From positions 3,914,649 through 3,978,648 of the forward strand of contig CM070570.1 in assembly GCA_036346355.1 (NCBI GenBank): a stretch of 64,000 nucleotides of DNA, in the 5' to 3' direction. The translations under genes were made by a program, and so were the position numbers. The notes under the pieces were generated by a model. That model was given only the letters and a program-made list of their open reading frames with translations, was not told the DNA's origin and did no database searches. This stretch comes from Rhipidocladum racemiflorum (lineage: Eukaryota; Streptophyta; Magnoliopsida; Poales; Poaceae). Of this stretch, positions 23,726 through 35,617 are shown piece by piece. Each line of letters begins with the position of its first letter. The stretch's first letter is position 1.

Positions 23726-23731
23726 TTTATA
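23726..23731 (-). promoter_or_regulatory. TATA box in a GGC/GCC palindrome
   Basis: The minus strand reads GGCTATAAAGCC. Near-identical palindromic TATA contexts occur at 41020 and 61107 in the same LTR family. Confidence 0.5.
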
Positions 23732-24087
23732 GCCGGTAGAGAGAGGGAGCGGCAGCAGCATCGACCGAGCGGCAGCAATGGCAAGCAGCGGGCGCGGCGA
23801 CGACGCGAGGGGCAGTGGCGTGTGAGGCGCGAGGCGCGGCGCGGGACCGGGCGGGCGGCGGCGTGAGCGCGGGCGCAGAGGCGGGCGGGACGGGCTGGCT
23901 GGCGGCCGAAGCAAGAGCCGGGCGAGAGAGGAGATGGGCCGGAGGCCCAGAAGCGAGAAGAATTGGCCCAAAAACCGAAAAACGAAAGCAAACGCAAATT
24001 CAAACTTCAAATTCAAAATTTGAACCCGAAATTTGAATAAACTCCAATAAATTCATTTTGAAATTTTCGAGATCGTTTCAGCAGTCG

Positions 24088-24280
24088 ATATATGCGGCTG
24101 TGCAAAGACCATGTGGATTAGCGCCACGCGTCCCACTGCGTCAATCTTCATGCAAATCCATCAATCTCCAAGCACTTTAATGCACTTTAATTCTTATCAC
24201 TTAATTGTTTTTTGCATGGAGATTAAAGCAGCAGGACACATGGCGCTAATCCACACGGTGCTACACAGGCCACGATATGC
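24088..24280. repeat. Foldback element with about 60-70 bp inverted arms
   Basis: The left arm (about 24088-24157) and right arm (about 24211-24280) are inverted copies centred on GTGGATTAGCGCCA, with a short AT-rich middle. It would form a long hairpin if transcribed. No target duplication found. It directly abuts the solo LTR end at 24080. Confidence 0.7.
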
Positions 24281-24343
24281 AGCACCATTGCATAGAATTT
24301 TTTTCCTGCACCACCAAGTCATTGTTGATCTCGTTAAGTCAGG

Positions 24344-25136
24344 TAGGGATGTGATCGGATCGGATACGGTCGAATATCGTCCTATTCATATCTGTATCCG
24401 TATTTTTTATCGAATACAGAATCGAATACGAATAGTGTCGAATACATAATCGAATACGAATTATACAGGATAATATCGGTTACGAATACAGATCGAATAC
24501 GGATCGGAATCAACATGGATACGAATAATATTAGTCGGATATTTTAAAATCCAATTTCAGTTTTTTTCCAAAATCGGTCCAAATTTAAATTCAAAATTCC
24601 AAAAGAAATATATTTGTATGTCTTTTTTTGCCTTTTATCCCTAGCTTGTCATACATGTGACTCTGTGAGTAACAATGTACCCCATTGCAATAATTGAACC
24701 AAATGATTTGCAAGCGGCATATGCCGTTGAATCCTAAGTAGCCCTCTGAAACGACACTTGCCAATTTACGTACCATCTTTACCCAAATATCTCCAAATTA
24801 GCATCTAGCACACATGAACACATTATATCTTGTCATCCAATGTAGACCCTAGTCTCAAACAAGAAACATGTTAAATTGTTAATGTGTTATTCTGAAACGT
24901 GTTATTCGGATAATATCCGTATGTCATATTCGGATATTATCCGAACAAAAATTCGGATATTCCGTATCCATCGGATAATTAGTGTTCCATATCCGTATCC
25001 GTATCCATGTAAATTATCTGTATCCATATCCTTATCCGAGAAATCAACTGGATATCTGTGAAACTATCCAAATCATCATCCAAATCAATTCGGTCGGTCG
25101 GTCGGTCGGAAAATATCCGTACCAGTTCCATCCCTA
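24344..25136. mobile_element. Non-autonomous hAT element with Ac/Ds-type ends (793 bp)
   Basis: The termini TAGGGATG and CATCCCTA are inverted and match Ac/Ds-type ends. An exact 8-bp target duplication AAGTCAGG lies at 24336-24343 and 25137-25144. The interior is filled with degenerate GAATACGAAT and ATCCGTATCC repeats, like enlarged subterminal repeats. No transposase frame. Confidence 0.9.
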
Positions 25137-25259
25137 AAGTCAGGTCCATGGGTTACACTTGCACTGCTCTGCATGCAATCCAGTTGAGGATGGGGGACCC
25201 GTACGCAGGACGTTAAAATCTCACTATGATATCAAAGTTACAACTTTTTCCATCATCAT

Positions 25260-25552
25260 CAACAGCTCTACTCTGGACAGTAGCACGACCAGAATTTTTA
25301 AAAATGCCTCATAGTTATCATCTGAAAATTTTATAAAAATATTAGTGATGCGTTAGGATCATCCATAAAAAAAATTTGATGTTATTTGAACCATTTTTTG
25401 TTCAGCTGAACGGACGAAATTTTGGAAATTCCGGTTAAAAAAAACTAGATTTGAATTTTGTTCAAATTTCGTTCGAAATTATGAAATCTTGCTAAAATTT
25501 TGAATTTCGATCCCCTCCAAAATATAATCCGAAAACGAAATTTAAAACCTTG
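25260..25552 (-). repeat. Inverted fragment of the CAAGGTTT dispersed repeat
   Basis: Its right end reads CAAGGTTTTAAATTTCG on the minus strand. The rest resembles 1519-2026 and 36611-36960. The left end is undefined, and no target duplication was found. Confidence 0.45.
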
Positions 25553-25714
25553 CATATAGATCACAACAGCAAAGAACACACCTAGGATCCATCTTTCTAT
25601 ACAGTGTAGTTCAAAACTCGGATACAGAGCTGTTGCAAACAGTTCGAGTTGAAGCTGATACCAATGGATAGCATTGCATGCATCTTAGCACGAAATTTTC
25701 GAGTGAGTCTCATC

Positions 25715-26190
25715 CAGGGTTAATAATACCATTTCAAACTCAAAATTCAACGGCCCAGCGGTATCTAAATTCGTGAAAAGTCGCTTAAAATTCGGTCAAA
25801 ACCGAATGGTTTGAAAGTCAATCAAATTAGAAATCTGGTCAAACCACCGAGCGATTTTCGAACGAAAACCGCTCGAAAAGAATCGAATTTTAAGCTATTT
25901 TTGGTGAAAACCGACGACAGTTGAAAGAACGGGAAAATGTATAAAAAAAAGTCAAAAAAATTGCAAAAAAAAAATATTGTAAAATTTGTAAAAAGCCATT
26001 AAAGAAATATTGCTACTAAATATAATTGAATGGCTCAAAAACGTCTCCAAACTTCTTCTTTTTTTCAAAAATAATATTCACGCTAGAGATCATAAAACTA
26101 TTAATAATAATTTTAGAGAATTTTTGAATAATTTTTTTTTTCAAATTTTTTGAATTGAATTTGAACTTGACCGGTAAACCGTTAGCGCGG
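25715..26190 (+). mobile_element. hAT-like non-autonomous element, partial copy
   Basis: It starts CAGGGTTAATAATACC and follows the element at 58991-60064 closely (AACTCAAAATTCAACGG near 25738, then AAAGCCATTAAA near 25995). It lacks the 59330-59830 interior of that copy, and its right terminus is not recognisable. It sits 165-640 bp upstream of the intact receptor kinase. Confidence 0.55.
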
Positions 26191-26245
26191 CAAACAAGTT
26201 ATGTCTAGAGTGTCATGGCTTCCAAAGGGTCATCGATGAAAAAGA

Positions 26246-26354
26246 CACCAACATTTGACAAGTTGAAATTCGCGAGGACATAAGGGAAGCACGTACATGG
26301 CCAAGTAACGTCTGAAGCAATTGCTACTTGGTAACACCGTACACGTACCAAACC
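26246..26354 (+). promoter_or_regulatory. Conserved upstream block of the receptor kinase
   Basis: TTGACAAGTTGAAATTCGCG through CTACTTGG is shared with the block upstream of the paralogue at 46985, where part of it is triplicated. No clear TATA box in it. Its role as a promoter or 5' UTR is inferred from conservation and position. Confidence 0.45.
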
Positions 26355-29300
26355 ATGAAACCAAGAAACGATATGGGCATGGCAATGGGAGTCATGAGCT
26401 TGCTGATAGCACTCATCGCCATCCTGACGATTGCCACGGTGAGCGCTGGCGACAGTGACGACAAGGCGGCGCTGCTTGCTTTCAAAGCGCAGGTCAGCGA
26501 CGGCGGCCCTGGCACTCTAGCCTCCTGGAACGGCAGCACCAACTTCTGCAGCTGGGAGGGCGTGACGTGCAGCCGCCGGAGGCCGACGCGGGTGGTGGCG
26601 CTGAGCTTGTACGGCAGCGGGCTCACCGGAGCACTCTCCCCGGCCGTCGGGAATCTCACCTTCCTGCATGCGCTCAACCTGAGCTCCAACGGGCTACACG
26701 GGGAGATCCCTGCGAGCCTCGGCCGTCTCCGCCGCCTGCAGACGCTCGACCTGAACTACAACTCGTTCTCCGGCACGTTCCCTGTGAACCTGAGCTCCTG
26801 CATCAGTATGACCATCATGGCACTATATGGCAACAAACTTGGCGGGCGCATCCCGGCCGAGCTCGGCAACACGCTGACGTCCCTGGAAAAGATCTCTCTG
26901 AGGAACAACAGCTTCGGAGGGTCCATCCCGGCATCACTGGCCAACCTTTCCAATCTGCAATACCTCGATCTCTCCATAAACCAGCTCGAGGGCTCAATTC
27001 CGCCAGGGCTCGGCAGCATCCAGAGCATGCGGATATTACAAATCTCCAACAACAACCTCTCTGGTATGCTTCCACTCTCTCTCTACAACTTGTCGTCACT
27101 GGCAATCTTTGAGGTAGGGGTAAATATGCTTCAGGGAAGCATTCCTGCTGATATCGGCAGCAAGTTCCCCGGCATGCAAGGCCTTGGTTTGTCTAGTAAC
27201 CAGTTCACGGGAACAATCCCTTCTTCACTATCCAATCTCTCTGATCTCACATCACTTTACCTCTTGGGGAATAGATTGAGCGGTTATGTTCCTAACAATT
27301 TGGGGAGGTTGCAAGCTCTCCAAGGTCTGTACTTGAATTACAACAGCCTTGAAGCACATGACAAGGAAGGGTGGGAATTCATCACTTCTTTGGCGAACTG
27401 CAGCCAACTGCTTGTTTTGACACTCGACCACAACTCTTTCAGAGGACGCCTACCGGGATCAATTGCGAATCTCTCAACGACTCTCCAGAAGCTATATTTA
27501 GAAGACAATAGGATCTCTGGAAGTATCCCTGCAGACATCGGCAATCTGGTCGGTCTGAACATACTAGTGACACAGAATACTTTCATGTCGGGAGTGATTC
27601 CAGAGAGCATTGGAAAACTAGAAAACTTGGTTGCCCTCGGCCTGTCTAGAAGTGGTTTGTCCGGCCTCATACCACCATCTATTGGAAATCTAACAAAGTT
27701 AAATTGGTTGCTTGCACGCTACAACAACCTGGAAGGACCAATACCAGCAAGTATTGGGAAGCTCAAGGAACTATCTGTTCTTGATTTGTCGACAAATTAC
27801 CGCCTTAATGGTTCAATACCCAAGGAAATTTTGAATCTTCCTTCACTTTCATATTACTTGGATTTATCATACAATTCTCTTTACGGACCCCTTCCATCAG
27901 AAGTTGGTACCATGACTAACCTCAATGAATTGATTCTGTCAGGAAACCAGTTGTCTGGCCAAATACCAAATAGTATCGGAAATTGCGAAGTTCTAGAAAA
28001 ACTATTACTGGATACGAACTCTTTTGAAGGAAGCATACCTCCATCTCTGAACAACATAAAAGGACTCAGTTTGTTGAATCTGACCATGAACAATTTGTCT
28101 GGTAGGATTCCTGATGCCATCGGTAGCATTGGATCCCTACAACAGTTGTACCTGGCACACAACAACTTGTCAGGCTCAATCCCAGCTGTTTTGGAGAATT
28201 TGACATCATTGTCCAAATTGGATCTATCTTTCAATAATTTGCAAGGCGAGGTGCCAGATGAAGGTGCTTTCAAAAACCTAACTTACATATCAGTTGCTGG
28301 GAATAGCAAGTTGTGCGGCGGAGCACTTCAACTTCACTTGGCTCCCTGCTCTACACGCCCCATAGGCAAGAATAAGAAAAAGAAGTCGAAGTCTCTTATA
28401 ATTTCCCTAGCAACAACTGGAGCAATCCTGTTGTCAGTTTCAGTTATTCTTGTTGTTTGGATGCTCCACAAGAAGCTCAAAGAAAGGCAGAAGGGAAGAG
28501 TGCATTCTCCAATTGCTGAGGAGCAATACGAAAGAATTCCATATCATGCATTATTCAGAGGAACCGACGGGTTTTCAGAAGCAAACTTGCTCGGGAGAGG
28601 ACGATATGGTGCGGTTTACAAATGTATTTTGGACAATGAGGACAGGACATTGGCTGTCAAGGTGTTTAACCTTTGGCAATCTGGATCCTCCAAGAGTTTT
28701 GAGGCTGAATGCGAGGCTATGAAAACGATACGACACCGTTATCTCATAAAGATCGTCACTTGTTGCTCGAGTATCGACCACAATGGTCAAGAGTTTAAGG
28801 CATTGGTTTTTGAGTTCATGCCCAATGGTAGTTTAGATGGTTGGCTTCATCCAAAATCTGGAAATCTCACTACAAGCAACACACTCAGCCTTGCCCAGAG
28901 GCTGGATATTGCTGTAGATATCGTGGACGCAGTAGAATATCTTCACAACCACTGTCAACCGCCGGTAATCCATTGCGATCTTAAGCCAAGCAACATCCTT
29001 CTTGCTGAAGACATGAGCGCCCGGGTTGGAGACTTTGGCATATCAAGAATCCTTCCCGAAGGTGCAAGCAAAACCCTGCAGAATTCAAATAGCACAATTG
29101 GAATCAGAGGCTCCATTGGTTATGTTGCTCCAGGTAACTGAAATTGTTGTGTGTTGGTCTTTGTCCATTACCCCTAGTTCTTATATAAATATGGCATTCT
29201 AATCAATCTAAATTTCTCCAGAGTACGGCGAAGGTTCTCCCATCTCAACTCTTGGCGATGTTTATAGCCTGGGCATATTACTGCTTGAGATGTTTACAGG

Positions 29301-29625
29301 ACGGAGCCCAACGGACGACATGTTCGCAGATTCGTTGGATCTTCACAAGTTTTCAGAGGCTGCTTTTCCTGGCAGAATCTTGGAGATAGCTGATCCGACA
29401 ATGTGGGCGCACAGGGACGCCAGCGATAGCAGAATTCAGGAGTGTTTGGTCTCTGCCATTGGGCTCGGCATATCCTGCTCAAGGCAGCAACCCAGAGAAC
29501 GGATGCCGATACGGGACGCAGCAGCGGAGATGCACTCGATCAGAGATACATGCCTCATGTTTGCCCGCTCTGTTGTAGTGGAACAGGGAGGAGAAGGAGA
29601 AGGAGGAGCCACCACACCGCAGTGA
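26355..29625 (+). CDS. LRR receptor-like Ser/Thr kinase, Xa21/LRR-XII type, intact
   Basis: Two exons, 26355-29133 and 29222-29625, with an 88-bp GT-AG intron splitting the APE glutamate codon, the classic Xa21-type position. The product is 1060 residues: signal peptide (about 7-31), LRRNT with a CSWEGVTC cysteine pair (about 35-78), more than twenty extracellular LRRs (about 80-640), a basic KNKKKKSK stretch, one membrane helix (about 680-702) and a kinase domain (about 739-1043). The kinase has GRGRYGAV, Lys769, HCD at 873-875 (non-RD, Cys before Asp875) and DFG at 893-895. Non-RD LRR-XII kinases are mostly immune receptors that bind microbial or damage ligands at the plasma membrane. The ligand is unknown. 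I chose the ATG at 26355 because the upstream in-frame codons lack an ATG. Confidence 0.93.
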
Positions 29626-29876
29626 TCCGCACCAACAACGAACAACTCCTGAATGTTTGAGAGGCAGATTGGGCAAAGAGTAAGGCACCGCCACTTTCCA
29701 GAAGCAACTGAAGATGTGTATGACGCTGCTGTAGTCTGGATATACAAAGATCCAATTATATTATCTAAAAATATGTAGTCTGGATATACAAAGATGGTAC
29801 AAGTAAATTTGTCACGAAACATATTTTCATAACATTACATTTTTATAACTTTTTCGAAAATACAATGATAAAATTT
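29626..29876. repeat. 3' flank with a Stowaway-like fragment
   Basis: After the stop codon, 29763-29876 is nearly identical to 30896-31012, the interior of the Stowaway-like element. This scrap lacks both ends and joins directly to a copy of the gene's own exon-2 tail at 29877. Confidence 0.7.
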
Positions 29877-30115
29877 AGCGATAGCAGAATTCAGGAGTGT
29901 TTGGTCTCTGCCATTGGGCTCGGCCTATCCTGCTCAAAGCAGCAACCCAGAGAACGGATGCCGATACGGAACGCCGCAGCGGAGATGCACTCGATCAGAG
30001 ATAGATGCCTCGTGTTTGCCAGTTCTGTTGTGGTGGAACAGGGAGGAGGAGGAGAAGCCACCACACTGCAGTGATCCGCACCAACAACAAACAACTCCTG
30101 AATGTTTGAGAAGAT
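29877..30115 (+). pseudogene. Partial duplicate of receptor kinase exon-2 tail
   Basis: It matches 29427-29660, from the ATAGCAGAATTCAGGAG part through the stop codon and the first UTR bases. It encodes the last 60-odd residues of the kinase C-lobe and tail with a few substitutions and no start. The junction with the MITE scrap suggests repair-associated duplication. Confidence 0.85.
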
Positions 30116-30618
30116 GTTGTAGCATCCTTCTTTAAGACTGTATATATGTTTGTATCAGATCTATGCAAGATTCTACATAGAATGCTTGGTGACTGTGCAG
30201 GCAGGTGCAATCAAATAAATAAAATGCAAAATTTCGTTGATCACTATACAGGTCCATGAAAGCGGCCCCATTTGTATTCTTCGTAAAAGCCTCTCTTTGA
30301 TTGACTGATCATGTAAATTCGTAATGTGTGGTGCCTTCCGTCTGTGTGTCAAATCAGGAGAGATGTTTACTGACTTGAATGGTGTGATCTCTACATGAAA
30401 AAGGTAAAAAAAAAAAAAACTGAAGAGATCGACTACATTGACTTACTTTTTGACTTGATCGACTACTTTCTTGAATTCACTGAATCGCCAGCTTGATTTA
30501 CGCTGTTTAGAAAACCTGAAGGCATTCAATAGTTTCTTTAATTTTTCTGAGCTATAAAGGTTTTGTAATACTGTTTGTACATATTTCTTTATTTTCTATA
30601 TATAATTATTATAAGGAG

Positions 30619-30806
30619 TGTATAAGCATCATCCGGATGTTTTTGTTCTAAAAATCATCCAAACTTTGGACCGTACCATCAAAACACACATCCGTAGGAT
30701 CAACCCACCTCGAATTCAGGGGAGGTGTGCATCGATCTGAAAGCAAATCCAATGGCCCAGAATTTGGATGATGGTTACTAAGAAAACATCCGGATGAAAC
30801 TTATCA
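30619..30806. mobile_element. MITE with about 45-bp imperfect inverted ends
   Basis: The left end ATAAGCATCATCCGGATG is mirrored by CATCCGGATGAAACTTAT near 30787. Arms extend through AATCATCCAAA and TTTGGATGATGG. No coding capacity; exact family not recognised. Confidence 0.65.
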
Positions 30807-30823
30807 AAACCCATTATTATATA

Positions 30824-31078
30824 CTCCCTCCACTCACAAAAGAAATCACCCTAGAATGTGTACAGTCAAATCATATCAATTTTGACCAATTATATTATCT
30901 AAAAATATGTAGTCTGGATATACAAAGATGGTACAAGTAAATTTGTCACGAAACGTATTTTCATAACATTACATTTTTATACCTTTTCCGAAAATACAGT
31001 GATAAAATTTAGTGGTCAAAGCAACATCTTGTTGACTTGGAAAAGTAAAAAACCACTTCCTTTTATGACTAGATGCAG
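30824..31078. mobile_element. Stowaway-like MITE (255 bp)
   Basis: It starts CTCCCTCCACTCACAAAAG with degenerate inverted end CTTTTATGACTAGATGCAG. TA flanks both sides (30822-30823 and 31079-31080), as for Tc1/mariner-derived Stowaway elements. Confidence 0.7.
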
Positions 31079-32327
31079 TATATATACAATGTTTTCTATT
31101 GTTTTTGAGAGAGAGCACATGTAATTAAGATACACAACACACACATGCTTGTCCACTGCCCAATGTCATGGTTCTAATTTCCCATGTAAGTGAGCTGGAG
31201 GGCAAGCAAGTAATTTCCAATATTTTTCCCCACCCACCTCCTCTCTTTCTCCTCCCCACTCATTTCTCTCTCTCCCACTCCACCCGGTTCCCCACCCCCA
31301 CCGCCCGACGCCCCACCTGGGCGACGCCCCCCCACCCTCGGCTCCTCCTCAAAGACCCATTGCGCCTGCTGTCGGCCTGCGCCCCTACTGGCCGGCCACC
31401 TCCCCTCCAGTGGCCGCCCGCCTCCACTACGGGCTCCCTGTCGCCCCCCTCTCCAGTACATCTCCCTCTCCCTCCCTCCTCTCTCTCCCTCTCTCCCTTC
31501 CTCTCCATCTCCATGGCCATGGTTAGGGTTGTGGTGGATTTGGGGAGCTAGGGGTGGATGAAGGCTAAGTGTTTGATGAAATGCTAGAAAGGATGTAGGC
31601 TAGGTGTTTGTCAAAATGCCCATGGAGGTAGTTGTTGCTTGGGCATCCTTGTGAAGCTCGGAATGTGTATGGATTATTAGTATGGATGTGTTGCCTCATT
31701 GAGCTCCTTCTAGAGGTTTTGGGCCATGTAGGTAATAGATGGGTGAGTTGTGATGTGTGTGGTTACTGAAGAATGGATGCTACTAGACTTCGAAGAATAA
31801 CCTGCAAATGTCGGGTTGAGCATAATGCCAGTGGTGCCATCGAGATTCGATATGTGTAGATGGTCCACAGTTCTTGATTCGTAGTGCCTGTGCATTAGTA
31901 TACTCTAATGATGACCCATGTTTCTATCCTCATGATGGTGTGTGCATCAAGGTCATTAGGTTGTATTATGCATGTACTTGTGTATGGTATTATGTTGGTG
32001 TAGCAAACCCAAGGTTTTCTTGAGTATCATTTAGTGCTTAAAATCATTATTCTGAGCTTTTAAATATTGATTAGAACTGCATTAAATTTAAACGCTGCTA
32101 AAACCTTGTGTCATTACCCTCCTTTGCTTGTGCATGCTAAGAGAGAGAAAAGATAATTAGATCTAAATAGTGTTGAGCCAATCCTAGTGTTGTTTAGTCT
32201 TTATTGTGGAATTTCGTAATGGTATTTCATTTTGGCTTGATGAATGCTTGCGTGGTTGTTTTCAATTCTCATTACATGTCATCGGCATAGCATGCATCTC
32301 ATTTTCGCATACATTGTGCTCGTGTAG

Positions 32328-32414
32328 AGAACGATCACTCGGAGGGTGACGCGGCTGTGGTCGAGGGTGATCACGGTGAGCAGGTGGTTACTGAGACTCC
32401 GGCAGAAGCATCAG
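32328..32414 (+). other. Possible LTR mini-exon, 87 nt, acidic frame
   Basis: GTGTAG precedes and GCAAGC follows. The open frame is rich in Glu, Asp, Val and Gly, with 1-1 phase, and is the counterpart of 18977-19063. Confidence 0.5.
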
Positions 32415-33454
32415 GCAAGCACCTAAGCATGTTCAACCCTCGATATATGTTTATTTTGGTAAATAAAATGCTTATTGAATGATTAGGTTTTTGCATTAGG
32501 AGTCAAATGGTGGTAAGGGTAGTAGAACCTAATTGCTGCACACTCACTTCTTGACACTTGTGGAACCTTTCCTTTGGAGCTAGCTTATGGGTAAATACAA
32601 TGTGTCCATGCTTAGTGGCTTAGAGGTCGGGTTTGGGCCAAGTGGTGGACGGTTCCATCACTTGAGAGTACTAATTAAATACTACGCATGTGAACTATGT
32701 TGGAAATGGGTTCGGTCATGTTACTTGGATGGATTTTAATAATTGGCGACCGGGCGGGAGAGTAGGATCAATTGGGTATGGAGACTCAATTGGCGTAGTC
32801 CCGCCTGTGTCAATTAAGGACCGATCCGTTTGTGTGCCATGTTGATCGAGCACCATTAGGTTGATCGCATGCCTGATTATGGTTGGGTAAGCCACTCTTT
32901 CATCACATGCCATTCGATGGATCATACCCTCATGCGGTTGGACGTGGTTGAGGGCGAGGCTTAGGCCGACCCTCGAGGGCCAAGCCAGGCTTGGGCCGCT
33001 CGAGGGGGTGCTAGGTGCTCGGACCGCATGAAGATGGTTCAACGAATGGGTATGGATGGGAGGGGGTTGACATGAGGTACTTTGTGGCACATGTCGTGCG
33101 ATCAATGCTTCCCTGCAGGGTTAATTAAGCGATTCGAATTGCCGCGCTCTCGGATATGAGCACGCTCGCGTCATCCAACACTCAACGTAGTAATAACTTA
33201 AATTCCTGGCTCGTCGTTGTACTTGAGCTTTAAAATGGTTGTAATTGCTTTACTTTAGTGTTGTTACATTCCAACTTCATGTTAGAAGTAGGTGCGGTCA
33301 ATAACTGCTTTAAATTTGTAATTGGTTTAGCTGTCATACTCATACTACAAATGTTAATGCTTTTCCGCACTATTACCTTCAGCTTTATTCCTTTCTGTAC
33401 CCAAATGCATAACCCTTTGGAGTCGGTCATATATGGACCACGGGTAAGTCTTGC

Positions 33455-33470
33455 GAGTACATTCGTACTC
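33455..33470 (+). other. GAGTAC/GTACTC hairpin
   Basis: 6-bp arms with loop ATTC, after a TCTTGC context, 784 bp before the block end. Confidence 0.55.
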
Positions 33471-33587
33471 ATGCTTCTGCTTTGTGGTTTTCAGGTGAGG
33501 ATCAGGAGGGCTGCGAGTTCTGTCCCTACTGCCTCTCGGTGCCCGGGCGGGACACCGAGTAGAGGTTACTTGCGATGTTGCACACGC

Positions 33588-33622
33588 CCGGAAGTGTTCA
33601 GGGGCAGAACACTTCCGGAGAT
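33588..33622 (+). other. CGGAAGTGTTC hairpin inside LTR
   Basis: CCGGAAGTGTTC and GAACACTTCCGG are separated by AGGGGCA. Matches 17816-17850. Confidence 0.55.
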
Positions 33623-34254
33623 ACCGTATTTTGCTAATATGTTGGTTGAACTCCCTTTTGTTGTATAGCTAGCTTTGTATTCTCTGTCCTGTGAGGCTTG
33701 ATGACTTGGTCATTCTCTTGTTGATCGTTGATGTGTTGTGATGTCTTTATCATGCTTGTATGTTGTTTATATCCATGTCATATATCATGCTTTATCAACT
33801 GCTCTTTTGTCTGCTGAGTGGATGTCCTAGAATCTAGGAAGGTCATGTCGAAATTTTGTAGTTTTTGGAGTCTTGGTAGAATCTCTGATTTAGTCTGGTT
33901 GTGAGTCTTAGTTAGTGTTGTTAACCTGGTTTGGTGGTTGTCTAGGTTTGTCTTTGTGCTGGTGCTTCCGTTGTTGCGTGTTCGTTGTAAGGTGTGGAGT
34001 TCGTTGCTCCCTTTATGCAGTTTGAGTTGTGATAGCAGTAGAAACCGGTATGCGGGCGATCCTGGGCGAGTTCAGGTCGCATACCGGGGGAATACCGGGG
34101 CTGTGGTCGAGTTCTTTGAATGGTTCCACTGTTGTCTCATTTGGGCTTGGATGCTAGCATCGCGAGCGCCATCGGCGAATCGTTGCTAGCCTCCAAATCC
34201 AATGAGGTTAACTGAGCGTTCCAATAGCTCGATGACAGTCTGGGCGGCTCCTCA

Positions 34255-34723
34255 CACCCGAGCATTGGAATTTATTCCCACGAAAACGCACGAAGAGCAA
34301 ACAGTCACCAGGCTGCTGTTTCCGTGGGCGAGACGCCTGGTTTCCTTGGGATTGGAAGTTTGGAACTCCGAGACTGAGACGCCTGGTTCGGACTTTCTTG
34401 CCCTCAGACTTTTGTCCACTACAGTCTACACCAGAGGTGGACAGAACTCAAAACTAATGGGTGACCGTACACCAAAATTTCCACGCTGAAGCCCTCTCAA
34501 CACGGCAAGCATTCTTCATTTTTTTTTGGCAGTAGTGCAGATGAGAGACTGGACTGAACGGAAGCAAGTCTGCAGTCGCACTCAAATTACTATAACATTT
34601 TGGACCCCCATAGTTGACGGCATTATTGGCCAGTCAAGCCTTGAGCTGGTTCCACGCAGCTGCTGGCTGCTGTTGACTAGCTTGGCCCCATGTTTTTTTA
34701 GTACAGTCACACTCAAATCACTG
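34255..34723. other. No recognisable feature
   Basis: Mixed-composition sequence with a GAGACGCCTGGTT direct repeat (34332 and 34376). No gene or element can be supported. Confidence 0.5.
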
Positions 34724-34726
34724 TAA

Positions 34727-34967
34727 GACTATCTCCAACAATTTTCCTTCATTCCATTCCCTTCCCTCTTCCCTTTCCCATATTCATTCCCTTTATTTTC
34801 TACCATCTCTAACAGCATCCCCTCGAAGGATTTTGTGAAGAGATTGGAGAGAATCCCTACACAGAGAGATTCTCTCCCCGAATCCCATCCAAAGGGAATC
34901 CGTTGGAGCACTTGGGATCTGTTTGCGAAGGGATTTGGAGGCTGAAGGGAATCCGCTGGAGATAGTC
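34727..34967. mobile_element. Tourist-like MITE (241 bp)
   Basis: Inverted ends GACTATCTCCAACA and CGCTGGAGATAGTC, with the trinucleotide TAA on both sides (34724-34726 and 34968-34970), as in PIF/Harbinger-derived Tourist elements. The interior is pyrimidine-rich on the left and purine-rich on the right. Confidence 0.85.
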
Positions 34968-35617
34968 TAAGCGATATGATTAGTGTAGTACTCTAAGCGT
35001 CTCGGAAGTTAAATTTTTTTGAGAGTATACATGTGTTCTCTCAATGCTTGAGGGCTAGCTGACAACGATAATTAAATCTATCTTGAGACTCATTAATGGC
35101 TACGATTCTCAATAAACCCGTCATATGCTCATAAATACGGCCCATATTTCAAAGAGACACACTAATATTATAATCGGTTAAGATTTTTGTTAAGTGTAAT
35201 TTCTACTTCGAGTACGTTTCAGAAGCGGAGGCATCCAAATTGGCAGTATCATCCAATCAGGATAAGGCCACGTCAGGAGCACCGATTCCTGAGGACTAAT
35301 CAGGAAAGCAGAGTGACTTCGTGCATTCCCTATCTCAAAGGCAGAGAATCAGGGTACATGCCCAATGGAGGTCGACTGTGAATGAATTCATCAAAACATC
35401 AATGACCTCCATGAAAGTTCATCTTCAGATGATTTCCTCCGAAGTTCTAAGCTCGATTATACTCCCTTATTGTCCTCCGATGAGGAAATAATCACTCTTG
35501 CACTCAAATCCGAAATACGCATTTGCACGGTTACGGAGGGGGCAAGGGACATATCATAGTAGATTTCATGTAGGAGTATATTTCGTGGCCTGTTCGCAAG
35601 ACCTATACGGTAGACGG
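34968..35617. other. No recognisable feature
   Basis: Only short open frames; nothing supportable. Confidence 0.5.

Larger units (their letters stand above)
21592..24080 (-). mobile_element. Solo LTR, TGAAAC family, minus strand (2489 bp)
   Basis: In minus-strand sense it starts TGAAACGATCTCG at 24080 and ends CCGTTACA at 21592. It matches the LTR at 60556-63419 at both ends and in its middle parts. A TATA box (23726-23731) and a donor-like GTGAGCCCTCC near 23672 are shared with that LTR. The flanks GCAAC and GCAGT are only weakly alike, so the target duplication is unsure. Confidence 0.75.
31150..34254 (+). mobile_element. LTR-like block on the plus strand, start uncertain
   Basis: It ends CTCCTCACA at 34254 and is related to the minus-strand block 17374-20124. 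It includes a pyrimidine-rich leader (31225-31515), an acidic mini-exon (32328-32414), a GAGTAC hairpin and the CGGAAGTGTTC hairpin. No primer site follows, so it is a solo or truncated LTR. The small open frames within it are not credible genes. Confidence 0.6.

Noticed and set aside
26328..26354. Longer N-terminus of the intact receptor kinase from 26328
   Set aside because: The upstream codons begin with TTG and contain no ATG. The first in-frame ATG is 26355 and leads straight into a signal peptide. The same holds for 46958 versus 46985.
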